Of a stretch of DNA of 23,302 nt, positions 15,186-22,621 are shown one piece after another. The stretch lies in NCBI GenBank assembly GCA_023412765.1, contig JAEZBX010000279.1, positions 1 to 23,302 on the forward strand, in the 5' to 3' direction. This stretch comes from Bacteroidota bacterium (GTDB taxonomy: Bacteria; Bacteroidota; Bacteroidia; Cytophagales; Cyclobacteriaceae). Numbering within the stretch: position 1 is the first letter of the stretch; each line of letters starts with the position of its first letter. The position numbers and the translations under genes are program-made. The notes beneath the pieces are model-generated. The model saw only the letters and a program-made list of their open reading frames with translations. It was not told the DNA's origin and did no database searches.

Positions 15186-15192
15186 GACAGCT
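15186..15192. repeat. Single AGCTGTC word at the fabF stop codon
   Basis: GACAGCT (AGCTGTC on the minus strand) overlaps the fabF stop codon and is the loop of a small hairpin with a 5-base stem, AAGCC/GGCTT (15181-15198). It is the same word as in the rnc-nadE gap. A single heptamer could be chance, and is listed for its position at a stop codon. Confidence 0.35.
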
Positions 15193-16444
15193 AGGCTTCA
15201 TGCTTTTTGAAAATTATCGAGAAGTTGTGACCTCCGAAGCCAAAAGTGTTACTCAACGCCACGTCTACATTGCGCTGCTGTGCTTGGTTAAAAGTCAAGT
15301 TCAGTCGCGAATCAAGTCCGGGATCATCAGTAAAATGATTGATGGTTGGCGGGATGATGGATTGATTAATAGCGAGCAGACAGGCAATGCTTTCAATAGC
15401 ACCTGCTGCGCCGAGCAAGTGCCCGGTCATCGACTTGGTGGAACTGATATTCATCTCATAAGCATGATCCCCGAATACCTTTTGAATTGCCCTTATCTCG
15501 CCAATATCTCCTAAAGGCGTGGATGTACCATGGGTGTTGATATAGTCTACTGAATCTGGACTTACGCCAGCCTCTTCAAGAGCATTGTGCATTACGCGGG
15601 TTATCCCTGCGCCTTCGGGATGTGGAGCGGTTATATGATAGGCATCAGCTGTCATACCACCACCCAATATTTCACCATATATTTTTGCGCCACGTTTTTT
15701 GGCGTGCTCAAATTCCTCGAGGATCAAAGCGCCTGCACCCTCACCCAATACAAAGCCATCACGATCCTGGTCATAAGGACGGGAGGCAGTCTCCGGTGAA
15801 TCGTTTCGTTCTGACAGTGCGCGCATTGCATTAAATCCGCCTACGCCTGCTTCACATATCGCAGCTTCCGAGCCTCCTGAGACTATCATATCCGCCTTAC
15901 CCAACCTGAGGAATGTAAAAGCGTCGTAGATAGCGTTGGTAGAAGATGCGCATGCTGAGACCGTTACAAAGTTTGGTCCCCGAAATCCGTATTTAATCGA
16001 AATATGCCCTGCGCTCAGGTCAGGGATCATTTTTGGAATGAAAAAGGGATTGAATCGTGGAGTGCCATCGCCCTTTGCGTAGGCCTTCACTTCTTCCTGG
16101 AAGGTTAATAAACCCCCGATACCTGATCCCCAGATCACACCGACGCGGTCTGGGTTCAGTTGTTCTATACTAACGTTGGAATCTTTTATGGCTTCATCAA
16201 CGGCAACCATTGCAAACTGCGCAAAGGGATCCATTTTACGGGCTTCCTTGCGGTCCATGTGATTACCTATGTCGAAGTCCTTAACTTCACAAGCAAATTT
16301 TGTTTTGTAAAGAGAAGCATCAAAACGGGTAATAGGCGCTGCACCACTCTTCCCGGATTTCAGCCCCTCCCAGTAAGCTGGCAGGGTATTTCCGATGGGA
16401 GTGAGTGCACCAAGTCCTGTAACGACTACTCGTTTTAATGTCAT
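15191..16444 (-). CDS. fabF: Beta-ketoacyl-ACP synthase II
   Basis: FabF extends acyl-ACP by condensing it with malonyl-ACP in fatty acid synthesis. The 417-residue sequence has the Cys-His-His triad: C165 in VSACASSTNA, H305 in NTHGTSTPLGD and H342 in MTGHLLGAAG. The thiolase-like fold motifs RPYDQDRDGFVLGEGAG and NTFGFGGHN are also intact. Length and N-terminus (MTLKRVVVTGLGALTPIG) match the family, fixing the ATG at 16444. It lies 37 bases after acpP, the carrier of its substrates, and before rnc, an order shared by many bacteria; cotranscription is likely. KAS II rather than KAS I is preferred because of the gene order and the full-length similarity to FabF. Confidence 0.96.
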   Translation of the reverse strand: MTLKRVVVTGLGALTPIGNTLPAYWEGLKSGKSGAAPITRFDASLYKTKFACEVKDFDIGNHMDRKEARKMDPFAQFAMVAVDEAIKDSNVSIEQLNPDRVGVIWGSGIGGLLTFQEEVKAYAKGDGTPRFNPFFIPKMIPDLSAGHISIKYGFRGPNFVTVSACASSTNAIYDAFTFLRLGKADMIVSGGSEAAICEAGVGGFNAMRALSERNDSPETASRPYDQDRDGFVLGEGAGALILEEFEHAKKRGAKIYGEILGGGMTADAYHITAPHPEGAGITRVMHNALEEAGVSPDSVDYINTHGTSTPLGDIGEIRAIQKVFGDHAYEMNISSTKSMTGHLLGAAGAIESIACLLAINQSIIPPTINHFTDDPGLDSRLNLTFNQAQQRNVDVALSNTFGFGGHNFSIIFKKHEA

Positions 16445-16481
16445 GTCTAAAGGGGTGTGGTAAAAAAGCGAAAGAGATCAA

Positions 16482-16721
16482 TTATTTCTTTACGTTTTGC
16501 TCCAGGTATGAAATTGCCTGGCCTACTGTTGAGATATTTTCAGCCTGATCGTCTGGGATCGAGATATTGAATTCTTTTTCGAACTCCATAATAAGTTCGA
16601 CGGTGTCAAGAGAGTCTGCACCAAGATCATTGGTAAAGCTCGCTTCCGGAGTAACTTCAGATTCCTCAACACCAAGTTTCTCGATGATGATCTGTTTTAC
16701 CTTTGTTGCAATTTCAGACAT
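16482..16721 (-). CDS. acpP: Acyl carrier protein
   Basis: Acyl carrier protein holds growing acyl chains on a phosphopantetheine arm. The 79-residue acidic protein has the DSL attachment site with S37 (GADSLDTVELIMEFE), helix I at about 3-17 and helix III/IV residues ISIPDDQAENISTVGQA. Length and sequence are typical and the ATG at 16721 is the only sensible start. It is the first gene of the acpP-fabF-rnc group and is divergent from the IPExxxVDY-family gene, with a promoter-like sequence in the 118-base gap. Confidence 0.97.
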   Translation of the reverse strand: MSEIATKVKQIIIEKLGVEESEVTPEASFTNDLGADSLDTVELIMEFEKEFNISIPDDQAENISTVGQAISYLEQNVKK

Positions 16722-16753
16722 GTTTTTTCGGTTTAATTATTTAAAAATCTGTG

Positions 16754-16785
16754 CAAATAAAGAGATTTGCCACAATATTGTCAAA
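16754..16785 (-). promoter_or_regulatory. Likely promoter of acpP-fabF-rnc
   Basis: On the minus strand TTTG (16782-16785) is followed after 20 bases by TTTATTTG (16754-16761). This fits the Bacteroidota -33 TTTG and -7 TAnnTTTG elements with one mismatch in the -7 box, at the usual spacing. The transcript would have a leader of about 30 bases before acpP. Confidence 0.5.
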
Positions 16786-16839
16786 CTTTTTTGATCTTGC
16801 TCAAACGAGTGAAAACTTCCTCCGGACGCTATTATTTGC

Positions 16840-17262
16840 ATGAAAAAAAGAAAGCTTGTCATCGATTATGATTTTGATTTTGAGCTTCTGGGACTCCTTT
16901 CATCAGCCCGTGGATATAAACTGGCATGGGAAATTAATCAGGCATTAGGCATACAACTCGTAAAACAGCCGGATTTGGTAGTAGGTTTTAAGAATACTGA
17001 AGAAAAGGGTTTTTCTTTTTACGCTTATGAAACACAACTCAATCGATTGAAACTCTTCAAAAATAAGCCGTCAGAGCAGGAAAGTGGAAAGTATTTTCTA
17101 ATCCCTGAATTTCCTCACTATGATTTTATAATTTTGGCCGCTATGGAAGAACCGAATTGGCATCAGCATTTGATGCGCAAGATCAAATCTATCAAAGATG
17201 TGCAACTAGTAGCCTCCATCCCGCTGGAGGGCCTGAAGTCAAAATCAAACTTTATTTTTTGA
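16840..17262 (+). CDS. IPExxxVDY-family protein
   Basis: A 140-residue cytoplasmic protein of the Bacteroidota IPExxxVDY family, which has no known activity. The name motif is present as a variant, IPEFPHYDF at 87-95, in the place of IPE-xxx-VDY. The protein begins with a basic stretch and the acidic, aromatic YDFDFELLGLLSS, and has no signal or membrane segment. It lies 45 bases upstream of pyk on the same strand and divergent from acpP, a neighbourhood I associate with the family. The likely shared transcript with pyk hints at a role near glycolysis or fatty-acid supply, but that is a guess. The ATG at 16840 is the first start in the frame. Confidence 0.8.
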   Translation: MKKRKLVIDYDFDFELLGLLSSARGYKLAWEINQALGIQLVKQPDLVVGFKNTEEKGFSFYAYETQLNRLKLFKNKPSEQESGKYFLIPEFPHYDFIILAAMEEPNWHQHLMRKIKSIKDVQLVASIPLEGLKSKSNFIF

Positions 17263-17307
17263 TTGATCATGCTGAAGTTCTTCGTTGACCAATTACCTTA
17301 AACCTTT

Positions 17308-18738
17308 ATGCTAGAAAAAGTATCATTCAACAAAACAAAGATTGTTGCCACAGTCGGCCCTGCTTCCAACTCAAAGGAAATGCTTCGCGCGCTGATCAAG
17401 GAAGGAGTGGATGTTTTTAGGTTGAATTTTTCGCACGGTACTCACGAGGACCATCTAAAAGTAATCAAGTACGTACGGGAGCTAAACGCTGAATTAGGCA
17501 GCAAAGTATGCTTGCTCCAGGACCTTCAGGGACCGAAGATCAGGGTCAATGAAATGGAACCTAATGTCGAGATTAAACGCGGCCAGGACCTTGTGATTAC
17601 TACAAAAGAGGTTCTCGGCAATAGCCAGACCGTTAGTACATCTTATAAGAATTTACCGAAGGATGTAAAAGTCGGAGATATGATCCTCATCGACGACGGA
17701 AAAATTGAGCTTAAGGTAAAAGAAGTAAGAACTGAGGATGTTCTCACTGAAGTAGTGTACGGCGGCTTGCTGAAGTCAAGGAAGGGAATCAATCTTCCAT
17801 TTACCAAAGTGTCGGCGCCTTCACTAACTGAAAAGGACCTGAAAGACCTGGAATTTGGGATAAAGAACGATGTGGACTGGATCGCTTTATCGTTCGTTCG
17901 AAAGGCTTTCGATATACAATCAATGAGAGCAATCATCGATTCTCACAAATCGCCAGCACGCATCGTTGCCAAGATTGAAAAACCGGAAGCGCTGAGCAAT
18001 ATAGATGAGATCATCGCTGAAACGGATGGCGTGATGGTTGCAAGGGGCGATCTCGGTGTTGAGATCTGGATGGAAGAAGTGCCAATGGTGCAAAAGATGC
18101 TGGTTGAAAAATGTAACAAGGCAGGAAAGCCAGTAATCGTAGCTACGCAGATGATGGAGAGTATGATCGAAAATCCACGTCCGACACGCGCTGAGACCAA
18201 TGATGTGGCCAACGCTGTGATGGATGGTGCCGATGCCCTGATGCTTTCGGCTGAGACTGCTTCCGGCAAGTATCCGTTAGAAGTTATTCGAAGCATGGTA
18301 AGGACTGTAGCGTCCGTCGAAAAGAATCCTAAGATCTATTATCATTTCAGGCCAGTTGACAAGAATTCTCCTAAGTACATCCATGATAATTTTGTGCTGG
18401 CTGCGTGTAAACTGGCAAAGGATGTCGGTGCGAAGGCGATTGTCGGAATGAGCCAATCGGGCTATACAGCATTCCAGTCGTCTGCTTACAGACCAAATGC
18501 AAATATTTTTGTATTTACATCAAATGCCTCCCTGCTCAACAAAATCAACCTGGTATGGGGCTCACAGGGCTATTATTATGATAAAACAAATTCGACTGAC
18601 GAAACCATCTCCGATGTTGAATCTACGTTAAAGCGTGATGGCCATGTAAAAAGCGGCGACATAATTATTATTCTGGCCAGCATGCCGATTCATGAGAGAG
18701 CGAGGACGAATACGCTGAAGATTAATGTAGTTAAGTAG
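17308..18738 (+). CDS. pyk: Pyruvate kinase
   Basis: Pyruvate kinase turns phosphoenolpyruvate and ADP into pyruvate and ATP, the last step of glycolysis. The 476-residue protein starts with the TIM-barrel segment TKIVATVGPAS (10-20) and carries RLNFSHG (38-44). The active-site block IVAKIEKPEAL has K222 and E224, followed by metal ligand D248 in ARGDLGVEI. The block MESMIENPRPTRAETNDVAN is also intact, and an allosteric C-domain follows. The flexible B domain lies at about 75-170. At the place that in many enzymes is Glu (K+ dependent) or Lys (independent), my alignment puts Q107. It follows the IPExxxVDY gene by 45 bases, and an inverted heptamer array follows its stop. Confidence 0.96.
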   Translation: MLEKVSFNKTKIVATVGPASNSKEMLRALIKEGVDVFRLNFSHGTHEDHLKVIKYVRELNAELGSKVCLLQDLQGPKIRVNEMEPNVEIKRGQDLVITTKEVLGNSQTVSTSYKNLPKDVKVGDMILIDDGKIELKVKEVRTEDVLTEVVYGGLLKSRKGINLPFTKVSAPSLTEKDLKDLEFGIKNDVDWIALSFVRKAFDIQSMRAIIDSHKSPARIVAKIEKPEALSNIDEIIAETDGVMVARGDLGVEIWMEEVPMVQKMLVEKCNKAGKPVIVATQMMESMIENPRPTRAETNDVANAVMDGADALMLSAETASGKYPLEVIRSMVRTVASVEKNPKIYYHFRPVDKNSPKYIHDNFVLAACKLAKDVGAKAIVGMSQSGYTAFQSSAYRPNANIFVFTSNASLLNKINLVWGSQGYYYDKTNSTDETISDVESTLKRDGHVKSGDIIIILASMPIHERARTNTLKINVVK

Positions 18739-18766
18739 TCTTCTTCGGTTAATCGTTAGTTAAGGC

Positions 18767-18850
18767 GTAAGAAGTAAGAAGTAAGTAGTAAGTAGTAAGT
18801 AGTAGGCTCTGGTACCACTTACTACTTACCACTTACCACTTACTACTTAC
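18767..18850. repeat. Inverted array of ten GTAAGTR heptamers
   Basis: Five contiguous 7-base units (GTAAGAA twice, then GTAAGTA three times) run from 18767 to 18801. After a 14-base centre that includes GGTACC come five contiguous units in reverse orientation (GTAAGTG or GTAAGTA on the minus strand) at 18816-18850. The two halves can form a stem of about 35 base pairs. The array fills most of the 108 bases between the convergent pyk and NFACT genes and overlaps the NFACT stop codon. It is well placed to be a bidirectional terminator, but there is no U tract. Confidence 0.85.
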
Positions 18851-20400
18851 CATTTCATCGGGTGCACCATCAAAACGTCTTCCCTTTCAACAACGACCAC
18901 ACCCGGTGGGTCACCTTTGCGCTTTCGAACAAATTTTTTGGGAGTCACCACTACAGGACACAAGGATTCATTCTTGCGCTTTGAATAATAGGCAGCAAGT
19001 TCTGCCGCGCGTTCGATAACGTCTTTTGGAAATTTTTTGCCCGCCTGATGTTTTAAAAGAACGTGTGAGCCGGCAACATCTTTGGCGTGGAGCCATAGGT
19101 CTTCCTTATAACCAAATTTTAGTGTAAGGGTATCGTTGCCTTCCGCGTTTTTTCCAATCCAGATCTTATACCCTTTAAACTCAACTTCCCGATATGGCAG
19201 AGCTACTACCTGCTTTTTCTTTCCATTTTCAATTTTCTCACTACCAAGTCTCTGAACACCTTTCTTGTCGCTCGCTTCCTCCAATTGAGTGAGCGTGTCT
19301 ACGAGCTTTGCTAGTTCTCTCTTCCTACCATCAACGAGTTTTTGCAGGTGACCGATTTCAATCTGCTGGTTCTTACCTTTCTTATAAAATATGGCGGCGT
19401 TCTTCTGCGCAGAAAGGTCTGGCTTGAGTTTGATTTCTGTCGGACTGTTATTTTGATAAAAGTTATTCAACGTGACGCTGATAGAAGCAGGAGGAATAGC
19501 ATGCAGGTTTGCCATGATCAGATCTGCCCACACCTTGTAATTGTTTTCGCCTTCCAGTTCCTGTAACTTACCTTCAGTCTTTTGAATATATTTTTCTGTA
19601 GAATCAATTTTCGACTTTAGTGCAGCCATGGCAGAATTCTTTTCCCTGACAAAAGAATTTTGTTGTGAATGATAGGTGTAGAATTCGGTAACTGCAGTGA
19701 TAGGATCATGAATCGCCTTAATCGTTTGACCAACGTCAAGCATCGAAAAGATAATTTTATCTTCAAGTTCCTGGATGTAAAATGCGTCTGGATTTTCAAG
19801 TTGGCTCCTGACTTTTTGTATTAGCTGCCACTTTTGCTCGGCGGACAGGTTGTTTAAGTTTTTAGACTCCAGATATTTCCAGACGAGCTTTCCGAACGTA
19901 AAATATTTTGCTTCGACTGATCTTTGATCATTAACAAAATTCTCAAGACTCCAGTCGATAGTGCGATCCATGGTGTCAAGATTCAATTTCGTGTCTTCAA
20001 CAAGATTGCTTTTGAAAACCTGGACTGCTTCGCCGCGATCGAAAAGTATCAGGTTCGACCGGTTGCCGTGCATTTTAAAAAGTAGAGAGAGCTCATTGCT
20101 GCATTTCATAGCGAAGCTTCGTTCGTTTTCAAACTGCCGAAACCCCTGGATGCGCTGTCCTATCAATGGTTGGAAAAGATCAACGCTGTTTTTTTTTGCG
20201 CGATGAAATTCGTGCGGAAAAGAAAGGCACGAGAACTGCGGCGACAATGCCGCCTTTATAAAAAACGGTGACGTGTTAGTTTCGTGCTGGATTATTAGTT
20301 CATCCTTATTCTGACTAAAGCATTGAGAGATAACGGTGCCATTGAGCGTACTCGCGAGTTGATTCGTCAGTTGACGGAGGAAATAATAATTGTTATGCAC
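18847..20400 (-). CDS. NFACT-family protein, RqcH/Rqc2-like
   Basis: A full-length NFACT protein. In B. subtilis the homolog RqcH binds stalled 50S subunits and adds alanine tails to mark the nascent chain. Residues 1 to about 160 are the NFACT-N (FbpA) domain, about 255-385 are charged and coiled-coil-like with HhH, and 403-517 are the NFACT-R domain (DLWLHAKDVAGSH at 434-446). The tRNA-contact pair that is Asp-Arg in RqcH and Rqc2 reads E93-R94 here (FENERSF). I chose the GTG at 20400, giving MHNNYYFLRQL as in relatives. A TTG at 20448 would add 16 residues that are only the translation of an octamer repeat. It follows the metallo-hydrolase by 50 bases. Confidence 0.88.
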   Translation of the reverse strand: MHNNYYFLRQLTNQLASTLNGTVISQCFSQNKDELIIQHETNTSPFFIKAALSPQFSCLSFPHEFHRAKKNSVDLFQPLIGQRIQGFRQFENERSFAMKCSNELSLLFKMHGNRSNLILFDRGEAVQVFKSNLVEDTKLNLDTMDRTIDWSLENFVNDQRSVEAKYFTFGKLVWKYLESKNLNNLSAEQKWQLIQKVRSQLENPDAFYIQELEDKIIFSMLDVGQTIKAIHDPITAVTEFYTYHSQQNSFVREKNSAMAALKSKIDSTEKYIQKTEGKLQELEGENNYKVWADLIMANLHAIPPASISVTLNNFYQNNSPTEIKLKPDLSAQKNAAIFYKKGKNQQIEIGHLQKLVDGRKRELAKLVDTLTQLEEASDKKGVQRLGSEKIENGKKKQVVALPYREVEFKGYKIWIGKNAEGNDTLTLKFGYKEDLWLHAKDVAGSHVLLKHQAGKKFPKDVIERAAELAAYYSKRKNESLCPVVVTPKKFVRKRKGDPPGVVVVEREDVLMVHPMKW

Positions 20401-20414
20401 CAGATCAATTTTCC

Positions 20415-20446
20415 AATCTTCTAATCTTCTAATCTTCCAATCTTCC
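20415..20446. repeat. Four tandem octamers AATCTTCY
   Basis: AATCTTCT, AATCTTCT, AATCTTCC and AATCTTCC follow each other without a gap, then a degenerate AATTCTAC. The block fills most of the gap between the metallo-hydrolase stop codon and the NFACT GTG start. It is open on the minus strand and would read as a low-complexity peptide rich in E, D, W, K and I if a start further upstream were used. Confidence 0.8.
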
Positions 20447-20450
20447 AATT

Positions 20451-21221
20451 CTACAAATCCCCAACGTCCAATTGCAATCCATCGTACGACAGCATCACAT
20501 TGTCAGGCAATTCCTTTGAAACATCAGCATGTAAACCAAGGTTGTGACTGATGTGTGTAAAATAAGTTTGCGTTGGCCTTATTTTTTCGACCATCGCAAG
20601 GGCCTCATCCAGGTTAAAGTGAGAAATATGCGGGGTGCGTTGGAGCGCATTTAGGACAAGAACTTCTGTACCATCCAATTTTTTTAGCGTTTCATCCGGA
20701 ATGAAATTCGCGTCTGTGATATAACTAAAATTGCCAAACCTGAATCCAAGGACGGGCATCTTGAGGTGAAGAACTTCAAGGGGAGTGATTTTAATTCCGT
20801 CGATTGAAAATGTCTGGCCATCAATAAGGTTCAGGAGCAATCGTGGTATGCCTGGATAATTTTCCTTGCTGAAAGCGTAGGCATATTCGATCTTCAGCTG
20901 GTCCAATACCTCCTGTCTTCCATAAACAGGCATGTCCATCCGCTGCATGAAATTATAGGCGCGAACATCGTCAAGTCCAGCCGTATGGTCTCGATGTGCA
21001 TGGGTGAAGAGGATGGCATCTATCCTTTTTACTCGCTCCCGAAGCATTTGCTGACGGAAGTCGGGCCCGGTATCAATTACAAAACTTTTTTGAGCAATTT
21101 GAATCTGAACAGATGATCTCAATCGCTTGTCTCTAAAATCGAGTGAGGTACACACTTCGCACGAACAACCTATAACCGGCACTCCCTGAGACGTTCCCGT
21201 ACCCAGAAATGTAATTTTCAT
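20451..21221 (-). CDS. PhnP-like metallo-beta-lactamase-fold hydrolase
   Basis: A 256-residue cytoplasmic metallo-hydrolase. The N-terminus has the GTGTSQGVP turn and the cysteine cluster C19-S-C21-E-V-C24, which in PhnP holds a structural zinc. The active-site motif THAHRDH gives H74, H76, D78 and H79, and further ligands come from HLKMPVLGF, YITDANF and THISHNLGLH. PhnP is a cyclic phosphodiesterase in phosphonate use, but no phn genes are near, so a role in cyclic nucleotide or RNA metabolism is as likely. Its neighbours are the NFACT gene downstream and an 89-residue protein 78 bases upstream, all on one strand. The family is firm; the substrate is open. Confidence 0.88.
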   Translation of the reverse strand: MKITFLGTGTSQGVPVIGCSCEVCTSLDFRDKRLRSSVQIQIAQKSFVIDTGPDFRQQMLRERVKRIDAILFTHAHRDHTAGLDDVRAYNFMQRMDMPVYGRQEVLDQLKIEYAYAFSKENYPGIPRLLLNLIDGQTFSIDGIKITPLEVLHLKMPVLGFRFGNFSYITDANFIPDETLKKLDGTEVLVLNALQRTPHISHFNLDEALAMVEKIRPTQTYFTHISHNLGLHADVSKELPDNVMLSYDGLQLDVGDL

Positions 21222-21299
21222 GAAATACCAGGTTTAGATTCTGAAATGGTGCGCCACTTGTTGGTGACTAGCGCTGTTGGCGGATATTCAGCAGGCATT

Positions 21300-21569
21300 T
21301 TATGCCGTTTGAAATTGAATAATTTCATCGTGCAGCTTCAGGCTTTTTTCCGAGAAACGAGTGCGATCTAATGCAACATTCTTCAGAATTTCCATCAACG
21401 CATTTACCTTGCCTTCAGTGGTGTAGAACTTATTGACAATGATGATCTTTTGGTCCTTAAGAACACAATAACCAGATTTAAAATTGCCCTTCTCATACCG
21501 TAGAGTATAATCCGACTCCGCCACCATATCTTCAAGCCTTGTTAGAAAGGCTACTGTATACTTTACCAT
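21300..21569 (-). CDS. Conserved hypothetical protein, 89 residues
   Basis: I cannot name this protein. Its middle part, DYTLRYEKGNFKSGYCVLKD then QKIIIVNKF, reads as a short beta-rich core. A helix follows (TTEGKVNALMEILKNV) and the C-terminus is acidic. It is soluble, with no signal peptide. From memory, similar proteins occur next to miaA in other Bacteroidota. The frame extends to a TTG at 21620, but the ATG at 21569 gives a compact N-terminus (MVKYTVAFLTRLEDMVAE) and is preferred. It is the first gene of a minus-strand group with the metallo-hydrolase and NFACT genes and is divergent from miaA across 116 bases. Confidence 0.65.
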   Translation of the reverse strand: MVKYTVAFLTRLEDMVAESDYTLRYEKGNFKSGYCVLKDQKIIIVNKFYTTEGKVNALMEILKNVALDRTRFSEKSLKLHDEIIQFQTA

Positions 21570-21685
21570 TGGACTTCCTGATTTTTGATCGCGAAAGATA
21601 AGAAAAATTTCTATGCTCAAGCCCGTTTAATTTGTAGGAAAGACTCGTACACGCTGTCTTGAACATTTTGTTATATATTCCGCGA

Positions 21686-22621
21686 TTGGAAGAAAAAAAG
21701 ACATTAATCGCAATAGTTGGACCGACTGCAGTTGGCAAGACTGCTATCGCTATAAAACTGGCGCAAATATTTGAAACGGAAGTGATTTCGGCCGACTCGC
21801 GACAAATCTTCAGGGAGCTAACCATTGGAACAGCAAAGCCGTCGCCTGAGGAATTGCATCTTGTACAACATCATTTTGTCAATACGCATTCGATTACAGA
21901 CGACTATGATGCGGCCCAGTATGGCAGGGATGCATTGGCGACTATCTCTGGATTATTTCAGCAGCATAATACACTCATTCTCTGTGGTGGTTCAGGACTT
22001 TACATTAAGGCAGTAACAGAAGGGTTTGACGACATACCGGATGTTCCAACGGATATCCGCGAAGGGCTCATGCGGCAATACGAACAAAATGGGCTCGAAT
22101 GGTTACAGCACGAGATGCAAAAACTGGATCCAGATCATTTCGCGACAATAGATCAAAGAAATCCGCATCGCCTTATAAGGGCACTGGAAGTGCGGATAGC
22201 CACAGGGTCATCGATTGCAACTTTCAGAAAGATGAACAGGATCACACACGATTTTGATATTCTTAAAATTGGGTTGGAACTTCCACGCGAAGAACTCTAT
22301 AAAAGAATCGAAGAGCGAATGGACAAGATGATCGAAGCTGGCTTGTTTGAGGAAGCATCTGCCCTTTATCAACAACGTAGGCGACAGGCATTACAAACCG
22401 TCGGCTACCAGGAAATCTTTGATTTCATGGATAATAAATTTAATCGTGAAGAAGCCATTCGTTTGCTGAAAAGAAATTCACGTCGATATGCAAAGAGACA
22501 GATGACCTGGTTTAAACGAGATCCAGCGGTACATTGGTTCTCACCAAACTCGCCTGAGCTGATTTTCCAATTCATAATAGAATATACACGCGGTGATAAA
22601 CAGCGATTGCAAAGCACATGA
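21686..22621 (+). CDS. miaA: tRNA dimethylallyltransferase
   Basis: MiaA adds a dimethylallyl group to A37 of tRNAs that read codons starting with U, the first step of i6A and ms2i6A. The 311-residue product has the P-loop GPTAVGKT at 12-19, the substrate motif SADSRQIFREL, GGSGLYIKA, and the C-terminal block TVGYQEIFDF followed by RRYAKRQMTWFKR, all typical. There is no in-frame ATG before the P-loop. The start is TTG, either at 21659 (nine more residues) or at 21686. I chose 21686 because MEEKKTLIAIVGPTAVGKT gives the usual distance to the P-loop. Its stop overlaps the glycosyltransferase start as ATGA, so the two are coupled. Confidence 0.93.
   Translation: MEEKKTLIAIVGPTAVGKTAIAIKLAQIFETEVISADSRQIFRELTIGTAKPSPEELHLVQHHFVNTHSITDDYDAAQYGRDALATISGLFQQHNTLILCGGSGLYIKAVTEGFDDIPDVPTDIREGLMRQYEQNGLEWLQHEMQKLDPDHFATIDQRNPHRLIRALEVRIATGSSIATFRKMNRITHDFDILKIGLELPREELYKRIEERMDKMIEAGLFEEASALYQQRRRQALQTVGYQEIFDFMDNKFNREEAIRLLKRNSRRYAKRQMTWFKRDPAVHWFSPNSPELIFQFIIEYTRGDKQRLQST

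Noticed and set aside
16160..16438. Plus-strand open frames inside fabF (also 15200-15834).
   Set aside because: They are antisense to an intact fabF and show no family features.
18767..18850. Repeats taken as a CRISPR array.
   Set aside because: Units are 7 bases, contiguous, without spacers, and half are inverted; no cas genes are near.
20401..20448. NFACT start at the upstream TTG.
   Set aside because: The added residues are only the translation of an octamer repeat, and the GTG start gives the family N-terminus.
20451..21221. Calling the hydrolase phnP with a phosphonate role.
   Set aside because: The fold and cysteine cluster fit, but no phosphonate genes are near, so the gene symbol would claim too much.
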